Origin: an uncultured Veillonella sp.
GTDB lineage: Bacteria; Bacillota; Negativicutes; Veillonellales; Veillonellaceae
Length of the DNA: 64,000 nt
Direction of reading: 5' to 3'
Assembly: GCA_900544365.1 (NCBI GenBank)
Contig: UQVF01000004.1
Coordinates: 14,882-78,881, forward strand
Within the stretch, counting starts at the first letter, position 1. Each line of letters begins with the position of its first letter. Shown here piece by piece: positions 1 to 6,891 of this stretch. The position numbers were made by a program, and so were the translations under genes. Under the pieces are notes generated by a model. The model saw only the letters and a program-made list of their open reading frames with translations, ran no database searches and had not been told where the DNA came from.

Positions 1-175
1 CATTCGCACGAATGATAACGTTTAGTTCTTCATCACGTTCTACTTCATAGCCTCTATCGTTTGCAAATTGTAGTAGAAAATCGCTAATGCCCTGTTCATT
101 GCCAGATTCACGAGGAATTTGGCTGATTTCTCGGAACCAATGCAATACGTTGGATGTATAATTAGTATCTGTCAT
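1..175 (-). CDS. pepD: Aminoacyl-histidine dipeptidase, N-terminal fragment
   Basis: Only the first 58 codons are in the window; the gene runs off the left edge. The reading starts at an ATG (175-173) and gives a segment containing FREISQIPRESGNEQGISDF and then NVIIRAN. This matches the start of M20-family cytosolic Xaa-His (non-specific) dipeptidases, which cut dipeptides in the cytoplasm with a two-metal centre. The metal ligands lie beyond the edge, so catalytic competence cannot be judged. It is transcribed away from the asparaginase gene, from a divergent intergenic region of about 180 bases. The family call is fairly secure from the N-terminal signature alone; the exact substrate is not. 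Confidence 0.8.
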   Translation of the reverse strand, partial: MTDTNYTSNVLHWFREISQIPRESGNEQGISDFLLQFANDRGYEVERDEELNVIIRAN

Positions 176-318
176 AATAGTACCTTTCTTAAGGATAAAA
201 TGTAATTATTAATATATTAACTATACTCCTTTCATCGTAGAGGGTCAATATATAAAAGGGAAGATAAAGGTATAGATATATAGGGGCTTTTCTGATGAAA
301 TAGGAGGAAAAAGAATGA

Positions 319-324
319 TATAAT
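319..324 (+). promoter_or_regulatory. Candidate -10 box upstream of asparaginase gene
   Basis: A TATAAT hexamer lies about 30 bases upstream of the asparaginase start. No good -35 hexamer is present at 17-18 bases spacing, so this is only a candidate. A strong AAGGAGG ribosome binding site follows just before the ATG at 355. Confidence 0.4.
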
Positions 325-354
325 AGGAGTAATGATTTTCAAGGAGGTTTCTAT

Positions 355-1332
355 ATGAAAGATAAAAAGATTGTCATAATAGGGACAGGAGGCACAATTG
401 CTGGCAAGGGTCAGGGTGCTAGTGCATTAACAGAATATACAGCAGGATCTATAGGTGTAGATGAACTCATACAAGCAGTGCCTGGATTAGAGGACTATGG
501 TCCTTTTGAAAGTGTGCAATTTTCGAATATTGATAGTTCAGAAATGAGTCCCTACCGTTGGGTACGTTTGGCCGTACTCATTAATGAAGTAGCTAGCCGA
601 GAAGATGTAGGGGGGATCGTAATTACTCATGGTACTGACACGATGGAAGAAACCGCCTATTTCTTGCAATTGACGGTAGGTACGGATATACCTGTTGTGA
701 TGACTGGGTCTATGCGCCCGGCTACGGCATTGAGTGCGGATGGACCAGTTAATTTGTTACAAGCCGTGCAAGTAGTTCGAAGTACAAGTGCCATAGGGCA
801 AGGTGTACTGGTAGTCATGAATGGGTATATTGATAGTGCTCGAGATGTGGCAAAGCTACATACTACAGATGTGGCAACATTTGGAAATGCACAATGGGGA
901 CATATAGGATATGTACAAGATGGAAAAGCTTATTTCTACTACAGCCCGTGTCGATGTCATAGTAAGTACAGTGAGTTTGTTCTTCGGGAAGAAGTAGAAT
1001 TGCCTTCAGTGGGAATTGTCAATCTCTATGGAGGGATGGATACAGAAATCATAAAAATGGTAGCTAGCTGCTCACAAGGATTGGTCATCGGTGGTTTTGG
1101 AAATGGTACATTGCCACAAGGTGTGCTTGATGTATTGCATACCATAGATGTACCGAAGGTACGCGCTTCACGAATTGGGAATGGCATTGTATCGAGCCAG
1201 TCATCGGATGCAAAAGAGGGACTTATCGTCAGCGATTCCTTATCACCTGTGAAAGCTAGAATACTATTAATGCTAGCTCTACAACAAAAACGGAGACGAG
1301 AAGAATTGAAAGCAATCTTTGAAACCTACTAA
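355..1332 (+). CDS. L-asparaginase
   Basis: Hydrolyses L-asparagine to aspartate and ammonia. The 325-residue protein carries both signatures of the bacterial asparaginase/glutaminase family: GTGGTIAG at about residues 10-17, containing the nucleophilic Thr11, and HGTDTMEE from about residue 92, containing the second Thr-Asp pair. A lysine in ARDVAKLHTTD fits the remaining catalytic position. No signal peptide is visible, so a cytosolic enzyme is expected. The start is well set by an AAGGAGG site 7 bases upstream of the ATG. It is a single-gene unit between pepD and the convergent cbiZ. Aspartate made here could feed fumarate and succinate pathways; that link is inference. Type I versus type II cannot be settled from motifs alone. 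Confidence 0.9.
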   Translation: MKDKKIVIIGTGGTIAGKGQGASALTEYTAGSIGVDELIQAVPGLEDYGPFESVQFSNIDSSEMSPYRWVRLAVLINEVASREDVGGIVITHGTDTMEETAYFLQLTVGTDIPVVMTGSMRPATALSADGPVNLLQAVQVVRSTSAIGQGVLVVMNGYIDSARDVAKLHTTDVATFGNAQWGHIGYVQDGKAYFYYSPCRCHSKYSEFVLREEVELPSVGIVNLYGGMDTEIIKMVASCSQGLVIGGFGNGTLPQGVLDVLHTIDVPKVRASRIGNGIVSSQSSDAKEGLIVSDSLSPVKARILLMLALQQKRRREELKAIFETY

Positions 1333-1388
1333 ATGGTCACCTATTGTGCCAAGTAGTCTATGGTGGGCATCATTTAATTACATAAAAG

Positions 1389-1458
1389 AAGAGCACGGCA
1401 TATTCCTTTGCAAAGGGTATTTCATATTGTTTGTTTAGGAACAGACCGTGCTCTTTTT
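1389..1458. terminator. Bidirectional terminator between asparaginase and cbiZ
   Basis: AAGAGCACGG pairs with CCGTGCTCTT across a loop of about 47 bases that has its own small palindrome (CTTTGCAAAG). T-runs follow on both strands, which suits the two convergent genes. Confidence 0.7.
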
Positions 1459-1478
1459 ATGTTTATAATAGTTAGTGT

Positions 1479-2216
1479 TTATAAGGTTAAGGTATTTCCA
1501 TTTTCTATGGCTTTTTCAATGGCAGATCGGACAGCTTTTGCCAAAGTGTCTCCAAACTGGGAGAAAGTACCTACGTCTGAGAGGAGTTCTCCGTTAGGGT
1601 CTATAGTCATAATGACGCCATCTGTAGATGTCCCCGTAGCTGGAAGATCTGTGAGGATGCTATGTATGCCTAATGACTGAAGGGCTACAGTCTTTGCCTC
1701 TGTAATGGTGATGAGTGCTTTTGTTAAAGCTCCATCGGTGAGGGCACAATTGGTAAATACTAACAAATTAATAGTGCCAGCGCTGTGAAAGGATCCATCT
1801 TGTTCATAGTATGTATACCCATCGCCGGCTCGGTGTGCAGTTTGTTCTGTGCCGGCTGTGGCGATGACTTCTACGATAATGGAACCTTCTGCTTGGCAGA
1901 CATATGCGTGGCGATTCATAGAGGCACTGGTTAAGAGAGCCGTACAGAAATGGATTGGCAAGTCTAAGTGTACACACTCTTTAGCTAAATAAGCAGAAGT
2001 AGAGCCACCGGGTAGTTCGTGTTCATTTTCAACGAAAAAAGTTAATTGTTGGTTACGCACAGCCATGACATGGTGTAAGCCTCCGTTAAATGGGCTAGTA
2101 CTAATGGCGTAAAAAGGCATATCATAGGTAATAGTGATTGCCGAACTATGGATGTCTACATAACCGCCACTACGTAGTGTCGCAGGGGCATGATAGAGAT
2201 TTTGAGGGGTATGCAT
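1479..2216 (-). CDS. cbiZ: Adenosylcobinamide amidohydrolase CbiZ
   Basis: The 245-residue protein has the look of the CbiZ family: a conserved middle part with GGLHHVMAVRNQQL near residues 45-58 and a C-terminal TGTSTDGV segment near residues 198-205. CbiZ cuts the amide bond of adenosylcobinamide or pseudo-B12 to give adenosylcobyric acid, so that salvaged corrinoids can be rebuilt with the cell's preferred lower base. This suits a cell with two B12-dependent mutases elsewhere in the window. No corrinoid transporter gene is adjacent here, whereas such genes are common neighbours in other genomes. It is transcribed alone toward the asparaginase gene. The family call comes from recognition of the conserved segment, without a database search. 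Confidence 0.75.
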   Translation of the reverse strand: MHTPQNLYHAPATLRSGGYVDIHSSAITITYDMPFYAISTSPFNGGLHHVMAVRNQQLTFFVENEHELPGGSTSAYLAKECVHLDLPIHFCTALLTSASMNRHAYVCQAEGSIIVEVIATAGTEQTAHRAGDGYTYYEQDGSFHSAGTINLLVFTNCALTDGALTKALITITEAKTVALQSLGIHSILTDLPATGTSTDGVIMTIDPNGELLSDVGTFSQFGDTLAKAVRSAIEKAIENGNTLTL

Positions 2217-2311
2217 GAAGCCTCCTATGGTGTCTATATGATAGTTAAATGAATGTATAATAGTGATTTACAATATTCATGAATGTTCTATGTGGCACTT
2301 TTAAGAGATAT

Positions 2312-2345
2312 ATATATCCATAGAGGGTATCCTTTATGGATATAT
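2312..2345. terminator. Hairpin downstream of WYL gene pair
   Basis: A perfect 11-bp stem, ATATATCCATA with TATGGATATAT, lies just beyond the stop of the minus-strand WYL pair and before cbiZ. The T-run on the minus strand is poor, so it may be a processing hairpin rather than an intrinsic terminator. Confidence 0.4.
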
Positions 2346-2372
2346 GTTAGGGATCTACTAAAGGGGATAGAT

Positions 2373-3443
2373 TTATGTATCTAAATTATCTAATAGGGCT
2401 GTGAAATGTTTCACGACTCTTTTTCGTATAGATGAAGGTTCTAGAACAGTAACCATAAGACTTAGGGAAAGCACCTTTTGATAGATATCTTCTTCGTCAA
2501 AAGGGTAGTAAGTAATGGTTAAGTTATAAGTGTGATCTTGCAATTCATCTTCATCATCTATGATAGTTTCTACTAAAGTAGTTTCTTTTGTGTAGTCTGC
2601 AAATAAATGATAGGCACGTTCTAGTGCATTCTTGTCATTTGTCACCCGTAGTTGTAAGGTTTGTGCTTGCTCCTTCAATAATTGCTCTAATACAGTATAT
2701 CGATTTATAATCGGGGATTCTTCTTCCGCAGTCATAATTTGAATCTCTTTCACAGGAATATAACTATATTCTCGTTCATTGCATAAGCCGATGAGATAGT
2801 ACTCTTCCGTATTAGCGTAGTAGCGCAAATGACAAGGTGTAATAACAGAGACTTGTCCATCTGCTGTTGTGATTGCAATCCTATGCGTGCCTTCAATAAT
2901 CGTGCGGTATACCCTGTGAACGATGTCTAGGGTATGTGGATCCGTGAGAAATATGGTGCGTGTGGATGCAAAGTTTTCTTGTATTGTTTTAAAAGCATCG
3001 TAAAAGGGGTGCTCTTCTATGGCTTGATGTAGCTTATCCCGTATTTGTGCAGATAGGAAGGGAAATGTACGTTCATCATGGATACATAGATATAGGGCTA
3101 GAATTTCTCGGTCCGTCAGTATATAGGGGGTAGGTAAGTGGGGAATAAAGAGAGGTTCTACTGTATTAGGAGTCTCTCCAGGCATGAAAAATAACTCGAT
3201 AATTTTTGCTGCCATTTCAGAGGCACTGCCATTATCCATAGAATGTTGATAATCTTGTAGTAACCAAGCAGTGATTTCTCTAGGATCTAATTGATTATAC
3301 TCAACACCTAGGTCGTCACAATTGATTCGATCCATATAGATAAAGTGAAGCAGTTGGATGAGTCGTATGTAATAAAAGGTATAGGCCCCCACAGAGGTGT
3401 GTTCAGAGTTCATATATCGTTGAAGGAATGGATTAGGATTCAT
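2373..3443 (-). CDS. WYL-domain protein, probable transcription regulator
   Basis: A 356-residue protein. The centre (about residues 185-245) contains ITPCHLRYYANTEEYYLIG followed by YIPVKEIQIM, the typical WYL-domain pattern: a ligand-binding Sm-like fold in bacterial regulators, many tied to phage defence or mobile elements. The C-terminal part (about 260-350) resembles the WCX dimerisation extension. The N-terminus is helical but no clear winged helix-turn-helix can be read, which is unusual for a DNA-binding WYL protein. It overlaps the upstream 499-codon gene by 11 bases, so the two are translated together. Their promoter region faces the first micro-ORF operon, a classical regulator-target layout. 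Ligand and target are unknown. Confidence 0.65.
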   Translation of the reverse strand: MNPNPFLQRYMNSEHTSVGAYTFYYIRLIQLLHFIYMDRINCDDLGVEYNQLDPREITAWLLQDYQHSMDNGSASEMAAKIIELFFMPGETPNTVEPLFIPHLPTPYILTDREILALYLCIHDERTFPFLSAQIRDKLHQAIEEHPFYDAFKTIQENFASTRTIFLTDPHTLDIVHRVYRTIIEGTHRIAITTADGQVSVITPCHLRYYANTEEYYLIGLCNEREYSYIPVKEIQIMTAEEESPIINRYTVLEQLLKEQAQTLQLRVTNDKNALERAYHLFADYTKETTLVETIIDDEDELQDHTYNLTITYYPFDEEDIYQKVLSLSLMVTVLEPSSIRKRVVKHFTALLDNLDT

Positions 3444-4932
3444 AATGAGATAAAATGCTCCTTACTCTAGTTAATGCAAGATCTTTTAGTTTTTGGATGT
3501 AGTCTATATTTGGCATATCTTCTGTAATTTCTTCCCCACTGGAAGTCACAAAATGGAGATAAGGTCCCAATTGATATAATAATGGTAATAAGGAGGTTGT
3601 TTCCATGTATATGACTTTTACAAGGAATGGGTATCTATTTGCACCGTCTTGTGGGATACACTCCATGGATATCCGTTGTGTACAGAATTGATGTAGTGTA
3701 CGCTGTAATTGGTTCCAATCTTTAGCAGGGCAAGTATGAAATGCTATGTAGACAATATGAGGAGTACGAGTTTTACTCTGTTTTCGAGAAAGAGGTGTAA
3801 CAGGTGACGTAGTAATGCTTTGCACAGAATCTAATGACATTGGTGACATAGGACGGTTATGCTTGCTTGTACCATATATGTACTCTCTAGAATCATAGAG
3901 AGACTCTTCTAATTGATCGATGTAGTTGAGAGTTTTTGTAGTAGCTAGTTTTGATGTGTGTTTTGGATTACCCCGATTAATTGATGTAATCGTACACCAT
4001 GTATTCATACTAGCTAAGACGGCTAATCGTTTATCATCTAACAATGTTTTGAAAGGAGGAATTTGGCGCACTAGGATAGGAGAGGGTTGCTCAGGAGATC
4101 TCTCTAGGGGCATATCGCTTAATATATCTTCTGGAGCAGTGCCCTCTTCTAATGTAATTAACCCCAATTTGAACTGTAAATAATGAGCATAGGAAGAGAT
4201 GGGGGAAATGTATTTTTGGAAGTCCAAAGCGTAGCGTAGTTCTTTTTGTTCATCCTCTGTGAGATTTGATGAAATGATCGGATTAGGTGTTAGGATATAG
4301 CCGTTTTCTAATGTAGGATGAGAGGCTAATAGACCTAATGCATATAATGTGGAGGAGGCACTATCAAACAGCTGTGTAGTATTAATTTTGGATTCCGTTG
4401 TTTCATCTTGGGTGATTAAAATTTCTTCGTTAATAGCGTTTAAGTATCGTTTTAAATTACCTTCTTCTAAGACATCATCATCTTTTACGGTAAAACGGTC
4501 ATCTTTTGCATAATAGTGTAGAGGATGTTGTAATCCATTTTGATAGACTTCAGAACTAGACTCATCATGGCATACATCCTTAGTGGCGATTAAATGATAT
4601 AAGTATAGACTGCGTCGAATGTCCGTAGGCAGCATTTTGCGCACGGTATGAGCAAAGGCTAACGGATTTAGATTATAAGGAGAATAACTAAGACCAGGTA
4701 ATGTTAATAACTTGGCGCGACCGTAGGAAAACTCATAGAGGGATTGGGGTGATAAGGCATCCATAAAAAAGTGAGCTTGTTTTGTCTTTTCTTGATAGGA
4801 CGTACCTTTAAAAGGATGGAAATCTTTGTCGGCACTTTTGTAGACTCCACCTTTGGCGATTAAGTCTAAAAAACTATAAAAACGGGACTCTGTTTCATCG
4901 CTGGTGGCAAAAAAGTTTGTGTTTGCAGCCAT
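3433..4932 (-). CDS. Large partner of the WYL-domain protein, function unknown
   Basis: A 499-residue protein without a confident family assignment. The last 110 residues (HIVYIAFHTCPAKDWNQL through FVTSSGEEITEDMPNIDYI) look like the C-terminal extension of WYL regulators, and the tail pattern is shared loosely with the neighbouring 356-residue protein. The N-terminal 250 residues are mostly helical with no motif I recognise. It starts at an ATG preceded by a good AAAGGAG site and is the first gene of a two-gene operon. Divergent to it, about 140 bases away, begins the micro-ORF operon. It may form a heteromeric regulator with its partner; that is inference from overlap and tail similarity. 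Confidence 0.5.
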   Translation of the reverse strand: MAANTNFFATSDETESRFYSFLDLIAKGGVYKSADKDFHPFKGTSYQEKTKQAHFFMDALSPQSLYEFSYGRAKLLTLPGLSYSPYNLNPLAFAHTVRKMLPTDIRRSLYLYHLIATKDVCHDESSSEVYQNGLQHPLHYYAKDDRFTVKDDDVLEEGNLKRYLNAINEEILITQDETTESKINTTQLFDSASSTLYALGLLASHPTLENGYILTPNPIISSNLTEDEQKELRYALDFQKYISPISSYAHYLQFKLGLITLEEGTAPEDILSDMPLERSPEQPSPILVRQIPPFKTLLDDKRLAVLASMNTWCTITSINRGNPKHTSKLATTKTLNYIDQLEESLYDSREYIYGTSKHNRPMSPMSLDSVQSITTSPVTPLSRKQSKTRTPHIVYIAFHTCPAKDWNQLQRTLHQFCTQRISMECIPQDGANRYPFLVKVIYMETTSLLPLLYQLGPYLHFVTSSGEEITEDMPNIDYIQKLKDLALTRVRSILSHYES

Positions 4933-5070
4933 AAAGGCTCCTTTCTATAGGGGCATACAACTTGGTTATGCATGATATAGCATGCTTTTATCTATAGTTA
5001 TAGTATCATAAAAGAAGAGGGGGAGCACATTATTTTTAATCATACTTTGAAATTCTACCTATCTATAGAA

Positions 5071-5119
5071 TTAATTATCGGGACTTTTGTAAAAGGAGGT
5101 AACCAAGTTTGAGTATAAT
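5071..5119 (+). promoter_or_regulatory. Promoter P1 of micro-ORF operon 1 (CTATCGGG-type box)
   Basis: A TTATCGGGAC box is followed by an A-rich stretch and a TATAAT hexamer at 5114-5119. The distance from the C of CGGG to the first T of TATAAT is 35 bases. The same spacing is found at three other promoters in the window (around 5421, 58984 and 60395). No good -35 hexamer exists, which suggests activation by a protein bound at the box. Confidence 0.6.
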
Positions 5120-5153
5120 GTGTTCATGAGGTACGACGAAAGGAGATGAGACA

Positions 5154-5183
5154 ATGGAATTAGAAGTGTATGTAGAGTGGTAA
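5154..5183 (+). CDS. Micro-ORF MELEVYVEW (9 codons)
   Basis: A nine-residue ORF behind a strong AAGGAG site. A near-copy, MELEVYIEW, is encoded 350 bases downstream inside a duplicated block. The three base differences between the two coding copies are two synonymous changes and one Val/Ile swap, which fits selection on the peptide. Product and role are unknown; translation is inferred from the ribosome binding site and this substitution pattern. Confidence 0.5.
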   Translation: MELEVYVEW

Positions 5184-5219
5184 TATAGGGCGTTGTTAAA
5201 GGTATAAAAAGGTGGTGAT

Positions 5220-5252
5220 ATGATGAGTTTATATTTGTTGTTAGTACTATAA
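5220..5252 (+). CDS. Micro-ORF MMSLYLLLVL (10 codons)
   Basis: A ten-residue, almost wholly hydrophobic ORF preceded by AAGGTGGTGAT. A related ORF, MSLYVLLL with the same upstream site, lies at 5666 in this operon. Recurrence of both the site and the SLY(L/V)LL core supports it being real. It could insert in the membrane; function unknown. Confidence 0.45.
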   Translation: MMSLYLLLVL

Positions 5253-5301
5253 TAATAAACATGTAACAGTGTGAAATGTGTGTTAGAAAAGGAGAAATAG
5301 T

Positions 5302-5409
5302 ATGTTAGAAATACAATATGTATGTGAACCCTGGTTTGTGCAAGATGAAGAAGGATATTGGGTTGAATTGTTAGATGATGAATATTGGGGAGGTATGGTA
5401 GGGGCATAA
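5302..5409 (+). CDS. Micro-ORF of 35 codons, acidic and tryptophan-rich
   Basis: A 35-residue peptide starting MLEIQYVCEPWF and ending YWGGMVGA, behind an AAAGGAG site. It has three Trp, four Tyr-type aromatics and many Asp/Glu, with a single Cys. It is the longest member of the cluster. No family recognised; the aromatic/acidic bias (W next to V, E and Y) echoes the smaller EVYVEW peptides. Confidence 0.5.
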   Translation: MLEIQYVCEPWFVQDEEGYWVELLDDEYWGGMVGA

Positions 5410-5420
5410 GCATAAGATAA

Positions 5421-5469
5421 TTAACTATCGGGACTTTTGTAAAAGGAGGTAACCTAGTTCAAGTATAAT
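5421..5469 (+). promoter_or_regulatory. Promoter P2 of micro-ORF operon 1 (CTATCGGG-type box)
   Basis: Second copy of the box (CTATCGGGAC) with TATAAT at 5464-5469 and the same 35-base spacing. It is part of a duplicated block of about 113 bases, exactly 350 bases after P1. It gives the downstream micro-ORFs their own start point. Confidence 0.6.
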
Positions 5470-5503
5470 GTGTTCATGAGGTATGACGAAAGGAGATGAG
5501 ACA

Positions 5504-5533
5504 ATGGAATTAGAAGTATATATAGAATGGTAA
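5504..5533 (+). CDS. Micro-ORF MELEVYIEW (9 codons)
   Basis: Duplicate of the first micro-ORF, with Val7 changed to Ile and two further synonymous changes. It keeps the same AAGGAG site and the same distance from its promoter. Function unknown. Confidence 0.5.
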   Translation: MELEVYIEW

Positions 5534-5583
5534 GTGTAATAGAAGTGTAATGTATGTAGGAAAATAAGAAAGGAGTTAATACT

Positions 5584-5619
5584 ATGGATTTTGAAATAGA
5601 TGTATATATAGAATGGTAA
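5584..5619 (+). CDS. Micro-ORF MDFEIDVYIEW (11 codons)
   Basis: Third member of the (E/D)VY(V/I)EW family, with two extra residues, behind an AAAGGAG site. It lies outside the duplicated block, so the shared C-terminal VYIEW is independent support for a conserved peptide end. Function unknown. Confidence 0.5.
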   Translation: MDFEIDVYIEW

Positions 5620-5665
5620 GAATAGGTGAATGAGGTTTAGGGATGTAGATAAAGGTGGTGATAGA

Positions 5666-5692
5666 ATGAGTTTGTATGTATTATTGCTGTAA
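5666..5692 (+). CDS. Micro-ORF MSLYVLLL (8 codons)
   Basis: Eight-residue hydrophobic ORF behind AAAGGTGGTGAT, a near-copy of the MMSLYLLLVL ORF upstream. Function unknown. Confidence 0.45.
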   Translation: MSLYVLLL

Positions 5693-5736
5693 TTGTGTGT
5701 AGAATATATTATAAAGTATGGAAAAAGGAGGATATT

Positions 5737-5787
5737 ATGTATATAGACGTATTTGCTTCGGCAGAAATATATGATCCATATCAATAA
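5737..5787 (+). CDS. Micro-ORF MYIDVFASAEIYDPYQ (16 codons)
   Basis: Sixteen-residue ORF behind a strong AAAAAGGAGG site. It is acidic and aromatic like its neighbours. Function unknown. Confidence 0.45.
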   Translation: MYIDVFASAEIYDPYQ

Positions 5788-5815
5788 TTAAGGTGTGTAA
5801 AAAGTAGGAGATAGT

Positions 5816-5851
5816 ATGATGATGTATAGACGGAAACGAAAGTGTAGATAG
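5816..5851 (+). CDS. Micro-ORF MMMYRRKRKCR (11 codons)
   Basis: Strongly basic last ORF of the operon, behind a GTAGGAGA site, with its stop codon touching the terminator stem. The second micro-ORF operon also ends in a short basic ORF (MMKGKCKIR) just before its terminator. That parallel is the main reason to list it. Confidence 0.4.
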   Translation: MMMYRRKRKCR

Positions 5852-5886
5852 CTCATTACCGTAATGGCGGTAATGAGCTTTTTTTT
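5850..5886 (+). terminator. Terminator of micro-ORF operon 1
   Basis: AGCTCATTACC pairs with GGTAATGAGCT (11 bp), followed by eight T residues. This is a textbook intrinsic terminator and closes the micro-ORF operon before the yfbR-like gene. Confidence 0.9.
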
Positions 5887-5922
5887 GTATAATGAAGGTA
5901 GAAGGTCAAGGAGGAGTGCACG

Positions 5923-6519
5923 ATGAAAGAAAGTCATTTTTTTGCTCTTTTAGGGCGTATGAAATATATTCAACGTTGGAGCTTGATGCGCAATACAGAA
6001 GTAGAAAACTTACAAGGTCATAGTTTAGAAACTGCTATGATTGCACACCAATTAGGTGTACTTCGAAATATCTATTTTGATGGTAACATAGATGTGAATC
6101 GATTAGCTGTACTGGCCATGTATCATGATGTGAGTGAAGTATTCACAGGAGATATGCCAACGCCGGTGAAATATTTTAACCCGAAGCTACGAGCTCTTTA
6201 CGGGGAAGTGGAACAATTGGCCAATGAAACTTTATGGCGTACATTACCAGAATCGGTGCAACCAGCCTATGAGGAAGCTTTAGTATCTGTGCCAGAGGAA
6301 TACGAAGTACTACTAAAAGCCGCCGATACCTTGTCAGCATTTATGAAATGCGTCACAGAAAAAGCAGCTGGTAATAATGAGTTCAATGCGGCTTATGATA
6401 CGATTTACGAACGATTAGTACAGATGCAATTACCAGAGGTAGATTTATTTTTGAAAGTGTATGTGCCTAGCTTGACGAAGTCTTTAGATGAAATGAATGT
6501 ATCCTTTGCAAAACGATAG
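5923..6519 (+). CDS. YfbR-like HD-domain 5'-nucleotidase
   Basis: A 198-residue HD-superfamily hydrolase closely resembling E. coli YfbR, a 5'-deoxyribonucleotidase that removes phosphate from deoxynucleoside monophosphates. Visible signatures are HSLETAMIAHQLG at about residues 33-45 (first metal histidine), YHDVSEVFTGDMPTPVKYF from about residue 67 (HD pair and the family-typical TGDMPTPVKY run), and a later KAADTLSAFMKC segment. The length equals the family norm. The start is set by a GGAGGAG site. It is monocistronic between the micro-ORF terminator and the valS leader. No regulation is visible beyond the upstream promoter region. Confidence 0.88.
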   Translation: MKESHFFALLGRMKYIQRWSLMRNTEVENLQGHSLETAMIAHQLGVLRNIYFDGNIDVNRLAVLAMYHDVSEVFTGDMPTPVKYFNPKLRALYGEVEQLANETLWRTLPESVQPAYEEALVSVPEEYEVLLKAADTLSAFMKCVTEKAAGNNEFNAAYDTIYERLVQMQLPEVDLFLKVYVPSLTKSLDEMNVSFAKR

Positions 6520-6540
6520 ATAGTTTTATAGATTGATATA

Positions 6541-6570
6541 TTGACGTTGTTGCATGCTTTCACGTATACT
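6541..6570 (+). promoter_or_regulatory. Promoter of the valS T-box leader
   Basis: TTGACG at 6541-6546 and TATACT at 6565-6570 with an 18-base spacer. Transcription would start near 6577, just before the T-box leader. Confidence 0.75.
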
Positions 6571-6576
6571 AATACT

Positions 6577-6812
6577 ATATGGATAATAACTAAGAAGAGG
6601 AAAAATCTTTTGAACGCATCACAGAGAGCATTGGGTTGGTGGAACAATGTATGTAGTAGGAAGAGGGTAGCCTCGGAGTTGGCATGGTGAACTAGAGTAA
6701 GTATGCCCGCTGATCAGCGTTAACGATAATGAGTGATTGCTACGGCAATAATCTAGGTGGTACCGCGGAAGTATAGACCCTTTCGTCCTAATGGACGAGG
6801 GGTCTTTTTTGT
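6577..6812 (+). ncRNA. T-box riboswitch leader of valS
   Basis: The leader has the highly conserved T-box core AGGTGGTACCGCG at 6755-6767, which pairs with the uncharged tRNA acceptor end. It is followed by a terminator stem (AGACCCTTTCGTCC with GGACGAGGGGTCT, 6775-6805) and a T-run. When tRNA-Val is uncharged the antiterminator forms and valS is read. The specifier codon should be a valine codon; a GTA in the stem I region near 6650 is a candidate, not proven. Confidence 0.9.
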
Positions 6813-6891
6813 ATATATGGGAGGGATATTTACCGCTTTACTGTACAAAACAGTAGTAATCTGGTGATACATCCAATACATAGGAGGACAT

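Noticed and set aside
1408..1680. Plus-strand ORF of 90 codons
   Set aside because: Antisense to cbiZ and spanning the terminator; no ribosome binding site.
2373..4932. Cas-linked role for the WYL pair
   Set aside because: Some WYL proteins belong to CRISPR loci, but the arrays are 50 kb away and no cas gene is near.
5071..5784. Minus-strand ORFs of 63, 112 and 119 codons with the same C-terminal segment
   Set aside because: They lie antisense to the micro-ORF operon, have no ribosome binding sites, and share their ends only because the DNA block there is duplicated.
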